A DNA stretch of 53,204 nt, from the NCBI GenBank assembly GCA_012728785.1, contig JAAYEK010000034.1:1-53204 (forward strand). The letters run 5' to 3'. Made by a program: the position numbers and the translations under genes. Origin of the DNA: Bacillota bacterium. GTDB lineage: Bacteria; Bacillota; UBA4882; UBA8346. Shown in pieces: positions 48,171-53,204 of this stretch (the stretch's first letter is position 1; each line of letters opens with the position of its first letter). A model generated the notes under the pieces. The model made no database searches. It was not told the DNA's origin and worked only from the letters and a program-made list of their open reading frames with translations.

Positions 48171-49387
48171 CTGGCAATCTCCTTAAGGGTTAATCCATCA
48201 TTATAATGATAGGTTAATCCCTGAAAATTCTTTAGCACAACACCGTTCTCATCCCGGCCTTGATAATAATCGGGAATTAACGGCACTTTTCCGCCTCCGC
48301 CGGGAGCATCGATTACAAAAGTAGGAACAGCATATCCACTGGTAAAACCGCGCAAACCTTCAATAATTTCCAGACCCTTAGCAACCGGAGTCCGGAAATG
48401 TGAAGAACCCAAAATCTGGTCGCATTGATATAAATAGTAAGGTCGGACCCGGATCTTTAATAAACCTTGCATCAGATGACGCATGGTATCAACATTATCA
48501 TTAATATCTTTTAACAAAACAGTCTGGCTCCCGAGGGGAACCCCGGCATCCGCCAAAGCTTTACACACATGACTAACTTCCGGTGTCAACTCATCGGGAT
48601 GAGTAAAATGAATACTCATATATAAAGGATGATATCTTTTTAAAATCCTTAGCAAACTTGGCGTAATCCGCTGGGGCAGCACAACCGGTATTTTGGTCCC
48701 AATTCGGACTATCTCCAAATGGGGAATCAAGCGTAATCTTGATAACAACCAGTCTAGTTTCAAATCGGGAAGGGTAAGCGGATCGCCGCCGGAGATCACT
48801 ACGTCCCGAATGTTGGGATTGGCTTTTATATAAGCCAATCCCTCCTCCCATACGGCCAGATCCAGCTTATATCGTTTATTGTTGCCGATCACCCGGGAAC
48901 GGGTACAATAGCGGCAGCTTACGGAACACCAGTTTGAAACTAAAAATAATACCCGATCCGGATAGCGATGCACTATCGCCCGGACGGGCCGATGTTTTTC
49001 TTCTCCCAATGGGTCGTCGGCTTCAAAGGGAGAATAGTTATATTCAGCTTTAACGGGAACAACGGAACGCCTAATCGGCTGTAAAGGGTCGTCGGGGTCA
49101 AGTAAACTTGCATAGTAGGGAGTGATTTTCAAGGGAGGAGTAATTTTCAAGTAATTCTGAACGGACAGTTCATTTTCGGTTAGTTTAATTATTTCGCCAA
49201 GACGTTCAAAGGAGTCAATGGAATGTTTGATTTGCCAATGCCAATCATTCCAATCGGCTTGCGTAGCGTGGGGGAAATAACATTTCCGAAAACGATGGGC
49301 CCGTTCGCTGATGGGTACAGTTAACTTGGGGAGAGGTTTTAGCCCGGCTTCATCAGAAGCGCTTTCGCTAATTTGTTCCATATTCAA
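48167..49387 (-). CDS. KamA family radical SAM aminomutase (lysine 2,3-aminomutase-like)
   Basis: 406 aa; WCSVSCRYCTRSRVIG, VVISGGDPLTL, YQCDQILGSSHFRTPVAKGLEIIEGLRGFTSGYAVPTFVIDAPGGGGKVPL. Confidence 0.93.
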   Translation of the reverse strand: MNMEQISESASDEAGLKPLPKLTVPISERAHRFRKCYFPHATQADWNDWHWQIKHSIDSFERLGEIIKLTENELSVQNYLKITPPLKITPYYASLLDPDDPLQPIRRSVVPVKAEYNYSPFEADDPLGEEKHRPVRAIVHRYPDRVLFLVSNWCSVSCRYCTRSRVIGNNKRYKLDLAVWEEGLAYIKANPNIRDVVISGGDPLTLPDLKLDWLLSRLRLIPHLEIVRIGTKIPVVLPQRITPSLLRILKRYHPLYMSIHFTHPDELTPEVSHVCKALADAGVPLGSQTVLLKDINDNVDTMRHLMQGLLKIRVRPYYLYQCDQILGSSHFRTPVAKGLEIIEGLRGFTSGYAVPTFVIDAPGGGGKVPLIPDYYQGRDENGVVLKNFQGLTYHYNDGLTLKEIAR

Positions 49388-49586
49388 CTAAACCTTCTTT
49401 TTTACCAGCTTATAGCTGTTTTATTTGTAATAATTATAGTTTAGCGCAATACAACTGTCAAACAAGATTTTTGGTATTTTCGCAATTGTAATAATCTTAG
49501 TTTTTACACTAAAATAGCCCCTTCCAAGTTCGTTTTAATTTACTGATAAATATATCGTCCAAAACATAGCAAGCTTAAGTATTTTT

Positions 49587-50801
49587 TTAAACAATTCTCC
49601 GCCGTAACACCGTCCCTTTAGGAACCTCCGCTGTATAAGGTAGATATACTTGGTAGCCGTTATGGGCTTCACGGATCGGTGAACCTTGGGAATCCGTCAT
49701 CCGGCTCAGATCTAAATCTATCGTATCATTGGGCAATAATAATTCTACTTGGTCATCACCACTTAGCCGGTTACGAACTCCCACTAAAATGCGTTTTTCG
49801 ATCCGGTCATATTCTAAAACCGTTCCCGCTAAATCATGAGTTTGGATATATTTGACTCCAGGATTAGTTTCATTTATTTTCTGATCTTGAAAGTAAAAAC
49901 CAGTCGTATAACCCCGGTAGGATATCTTCTCCAGTTCTGCCACCCACTCCGGAAGGCATTGATAATGATCCGAGTCCTTCAAGTAAGCATCCAGCGCCCA
50001 CCGATAAGCTCGAGTGACCACTGCTACGTAATAAGCGGACTTCATCCGGCCTTCCACTTTCAAGCTGGTAACCCCCGATTTTAACACTTCGGGCAAATAC
50101 TCGATCATACAAAGATCTTTCGAACTCAACAAGTAACTATAATTATCGTCCTCCTCCACAATCAGTGGCGAATTAGGCCGAGTCGATTCCACCAGCCGGT
50201 ACTCCCAGCGGCAAGGCTGGGTACAGTCCCCTTGGTTGGAACTGCGCCGATTCCTAAATGCCGAAAGGTAACACCGGCCGGAGTATGCCATACACATGGC
50301 GCCGTGAATGAATAGTTCCACTTCCACCTCCGGAACTTCGCCGGCGATCTCCCCAATCTCCGCAAGAGTAAGTTCCCGAGCCAACACAACCCTTTCCACT
50401 CCTTGATTTTTCCAAAACCTAACCGCCGCTGCATTGGTGGTATTGGCCTGAGTGCTGAGGTGGATCGGGATTCCGGGTTGAATTTTTTTAACCGTTTCCA
50501 GAACTCCGGGGTCGCTAATGATTAAACCGTCAATCTTCAAGTCGGCCAAGTTATTGACTGTCTTAGCGACTTTATCCAGATCCCGGTTTCGGGCAAAGAT
50601 ATTCAAAGCCCCATAAACCTTGACCCCTTTTTGATGGGCTTCTTTGGTCCCAAGCTCCAAGTCCTCCATGCTAAACTCGGCCTGCTTGGCTCTTAAGCTC
50701 AGACCTGCCACTCCCACATATACCGCGTCTGCGCCATAAAGTACCGCAGTACGCAATTTTTCCAAATTTCCGGCGGGGATTAATAGTTCGGGACGGGACA
50801 T
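49587..50801 (-). CDS. Peptidase U32 family protein
   Basis: Starts at MSRPELLIPAGNLEKLRTAVLYGADAVYVG; ELFIHGAMCMAYSGRCYLSAFRNRRSSNQGDCTQPCRWEY. Confidence 0.92.
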   Translation of the reverse strand: MSRPELLIPAGNLEKLRTAVLYGADAVYVGVAGLSLRAKQAEFSMEDLELGTKEAHQKGVKVYGALNIFARNRDLDKVAKTVNNLADLKIDGLIISDPGVLETVKKIQPGIPIHLSTQANTTNAAAVRFWKNQGVERVVLARELTLAEIGEIAGEVPEVEVELFIHGAMCMAYSGRCYLSAFRNRRSSNQGDCTQPCRWEYRLVESTRPNSPLIVEEDDNYSYLLSSKDLCMIEYLPEVLKSGVTSLKVEGRMKSAYYVAVVTRAYRWALDAYLKDSDHYQCLPEWVAELEKISYRGYTTGFYFQDQKINETNPGVKYIQTHDLAGTVLEYDRIEKRILVGVRNRLSGDDQVELLLPNDTIDLDLSRMTDSQGSPIREAHNGYQVYLPYTAEVPKGTVLRRRIV

Positions 50802-50903
50802 GAAAACCTCCGGGTTTTTGTTGAAAGTTTGGATCGTTAACTCGCTTTCTAAATTGACCATCTCACAACTTATAGTTCAACTTATAGTTGTACATTGTAA
50901 ATT

Positions 50904-52277
50904 TTACATTGAACTAATAGGCTTCATTGTTTCATTGTGTTTCCGGTCCAATTGCTTTAACTCAAAATAAAGCCAGATGCCGGTAATCATCGAAGATCCA
51001 AAATCTGCTACTGGACCGGCGTAGTAAACACCATTTAATCCGAAAAAACGGGGTAAAATCAACAAAGCGGGGATTAAGAGCAAGACTTGCCGGGAAAGGC
51101 TCAAGATCATCGCTTGTTGGGGTTTGCCTACAGCCTGAAAGTAATTGGAGCTAATAATCTGAAAACCGATAATCGGAAGCATCATCAAATTAATCTGCAT
51201 CGCCCTTGACGAAACCTTAATCAATTCCGGATCTTGTTTGCTAAACAGACTGACTAAGCTTTCCGGAAATAGGCGGATCATGGTGAAACCAAGTAACACC
51301 ACCAGGGTAGCGGCGACAATCGCCAACTTCAAAGTCTTTTTAACCCGGTCGAACTTTTCGGCCCCATAGTTGTACCCGATAATCGGCTGCGCCCCCTGGT
51401 TAATCCCGAAGAGGGGCATCAAAAAAAACATGGCGATACTGTTGACTATTCCCATGGCGGAGATCGCCAGGTCTCCGCCATAACGGAGTAGACTAGTATT
51501 TAGTATCACCCCGATTACACTGGCAGCCATTTGCATCATAAACGGGGCGGAACCAATGGCCGTAATCTGCCGGATCACGTCTAGCTTTAATTTTAAATTA
51601 CGGATCTGAATCCTAAGATGACTCCTTTTACCGATAAAATAGGAGAGTACCCAGGCCGCCGAAGCGGCTTGAGAGATAATCGTAGCCCAAGCAGCTCCCT
51701 TAACCCCCCAACCCAAAACAAAGATGAAGATTGGATCTAAAATAGTGTTCGCAACCGCTCCCAATAACATGGTGGCCATGGCGATCTTCGGATTTCCCTC
51801 CGCCCGGATGAAATGGTTCATTCCAAAGCCGATAGACATGAAAACCTCGCCCAGTAAAATAATTTTCATATAATCGCGGGCATAAGGCAACACTTCAGCG
51901 CTGGCCCCAAAGAACAACAATAATGGGTCGAGAAAGATCAGACCCAAGGTAGTAACTGTTAAGGCGATCCCGATCAGACAGACCATAGCATTGCCGATGA
52001 TCAACTCCGCCTCCTCTTTACGCTGCTCCCCAAGGCGAATTGAGATTAAAGCAGTGGCCCCCAGACCGATTAACATTGCCAAGGCCATCATTACGGTCAT
52101 CACTGGAAAAGCGATGGTTAGCCCGGCAATCCCCATTCGGCCCACTCCTTGGCCGATAAAGATCCGGTCCACCACGTTATATAAAGCGTTAACCACCATT
52201 CCGGTAATAGCTGGAATGGAGAATTTAAGCAGTAACTTCGAAATTCTTGCTTCACCCAATTGTTTGGTATGTTCCAT
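50904..52277 (-). CDS. MATE family efflux transporter
   Basis: 457 aa; KLLLKFSIPAITGMVVNALYNVVDRIFIGQGVG, FGINQGAQPIIGYNYGA. Confidence 0.95.
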   Translation of the reverse strand: MEHTKQLGEARISKLLLKFSIPAITGMVVNALYNVVDRIFIGQGVGRMGIAGLTIAFPVMTVMMALAMLIGLGATALISIRLGEQRKEEAELIIGNAMVCLIGIALTVTTLGLIFLDPLLLFFGASAEVLPYARDYMKIILLGEVFMSIGFGMNHFIRAEGNPKIAMATMLLGAVANTILDPIFIFVLGWGVKGAAWATIISQAASAAWVLSYFIGKRSHLRIQIRNLKLKLDVIRQITAIGSAPFMMQMAASVIGVILNTSLLRYGGDLAISAMGIVNSIAMFFLMPLFGINQGAQPIIGYNYGAEKFDRVKKTLKLAIVAATLVVLLGFTMIRLFPESLVSLFSKQDPELIKVSSRAMQINLMMLPIIGFQIISSNYFQAVGKPQQAMILSLSRQVLLLIPALLILPRFFGLNGVYYAGPVADFGSSMITGIWLYFELKQLDRKHNETMKPISSM

Positions 52278-52539
52278 GATTAGCTCCTGACTGTCGTTGA
52301 AAAAAGACTTTTTATATTATGCCCTTGAAGGATTAAATGAAATTGGAAGAATCCTACTTTATGAATTCTAACTATTTTCTGGGCGAAAAGCAAGGTGGAT
52401 TCAAGATTGTAGTTTTAATTTAACCAAAGATAATCCGGTTTTAAATAAACAAAGCCAGGGAAAGGGTGGTTAAAATTTCCATGTTTAAAATACTCTCTTC
52501 CGGTTATTCTATACTTGGGATTTGTAGTGGCCGAGGCGC

Positions 52540-52960
52540 AGATTGATAACGGCTCCGTCTTAAAGACCTGAGGGTCGTTATCAGTCGAGCAACTGATCGG
52601 TATGGGTTCGATAGTAAGACCTTGCTTGGCATGGCGTTAACTTGCGGAATCCGCATAGGGAGCTGTCCATCTCCTGCAGGGAGGATCCATATCGGTCTGA
52701 GCTAGATTGTACGGGTTGGGCCAACTTATCACGGCAGTTGATGAGACTGTCGTGGTAGGGAAACTTAGTCCGTGCAGTCAAGCCTAGATTGTCACGGGAG
52801 CGAACGGGTTTGTTTGCAGTCGAAAGATTGCAGGCAGATTCCTAAGTTTCAGTGGCAGTCGATCAAAGGTTATCGTACTATGTGTAATGGGTGTTTGCAG
52901 CCGAAAGGTTGCAGGTATCCACGTAACGTGGTGCGGTAGCCGGAGATAAGGTCATTACAA
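52540..52960 (+). ncRNA. Hairpin-rich, possibly structured noncoding element of unknown class (boundaries and strand approximate)
   Basis: Multiple hairpins: CACGGCAGT-tgatgag-ACTGTCGTG, GATAACG..CGTTATC, TGCGG-aat-CCGCA, CTCC-tgcag-GGAG; two similar GAAA-tetraloop hairpins CAGTC-GAAA-GATTG and CAGCC-GAAA-GGTTG. Confidence 0.4.
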
Positions 52961-53133
52961 GTTCCATTTATATTTAACTGATGGTTCTTTCCCTTCACTG
53001 GCTTGCTCACATAGTTCCCTTCCCCGGTGACCAGATGGTCCAAGAGTTCGATACACATGATCTTCCCCGCCTTTTTCAATCTTTGAGTGAGGAACAGATC
53101 ATCCCGGCTGGGAGTGGGATCGCCTGAAGGGGC
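52870..53133 (-). pseudogene. radC: C-terminal remnant of RadC (JAMM domain)
   Basis: Minus-strand [41 protein letters not shown] matches RadC C-terminus; upstream HNHP is replaced by SLRA and an in-frame stop lies before it. Similarity ends near 53005. Confidence 0.7.
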
Positions 53134-53204
53134 ACGAAGGGAAAATTCATGTAGAAGGGCTACGGGGGGCTAGATGGATTGTTCTACGTCGTGGGAGGAC
53201 CCGC

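Noticed and set aside
52581-52781. 66-aa minus-strand ORF as a transposase fragment
   Set aside because: Composition looks like translated structured RNA; no transposase motif recognised.
52900-53000. GTGCGG near 52930 as a group II intron 5' boundary
   Set aside because: No domain V sequence, EBS/IBS arrangement or LtrA-like ORF visible in the window; not enough support.
1-53204. CRISPR arrays, prophage or restriction/defence islands
   Set aside because: No regularly spaced direct repeats, cas genes, phage structural genes or restriction enzymes were recognised.

Overview
The 53.2-kb window reads as the chromosome of an anaerobic, spore-lineage, apparently diderm Firmicute. This is inferred from an alpha/beta-SASP-like protein, an outer-membrane beta-barrel and a TolC-type outer-membrane factor in one window. 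Most of it is housekeeping on the minus strand: hisS, speE, an Fe-ADH, tlyA, a Ski2-like helicase, a complete hypABFCDE maturation cluster fused to a yqhQ-prfA-prmC run, rpmE, disA, radA, DedA, mtnP and an RlmI-like methyltransferase. The parts most worth a second look are: (1) a marR / adaptor / RND operon in which the pump and a TolC-like factor share one 1474-aa frame with an internal signal-peptide-like segment, preceded by a large inverted repeat; (2) a tRNA-Leu whose 3' end plus terminator is duplicated, with a MITE-like hairpin inserted in the second copy; (3) a decayed kduI-kduD remnant in front of intact KDPG aldolase and KDG kinase genes; (4) a secreted subtilase next to a BsuPI-type protease-inhibitor domain protein; (5) a KamA-family aminomutase overlapping a D-Ala-D-Ala-ligase-like ATP-grasp gene; (6) a missed 44-aa Cys-rich small ORF; (7) a tandemly duplicated substrate-binding lipoprotein next to a chemoreceptor; (8) a hairpin-rich possible ncRNA next to a degraded radC at the right edge. 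All family calls are from reading the sequence and memory; no searches were run.
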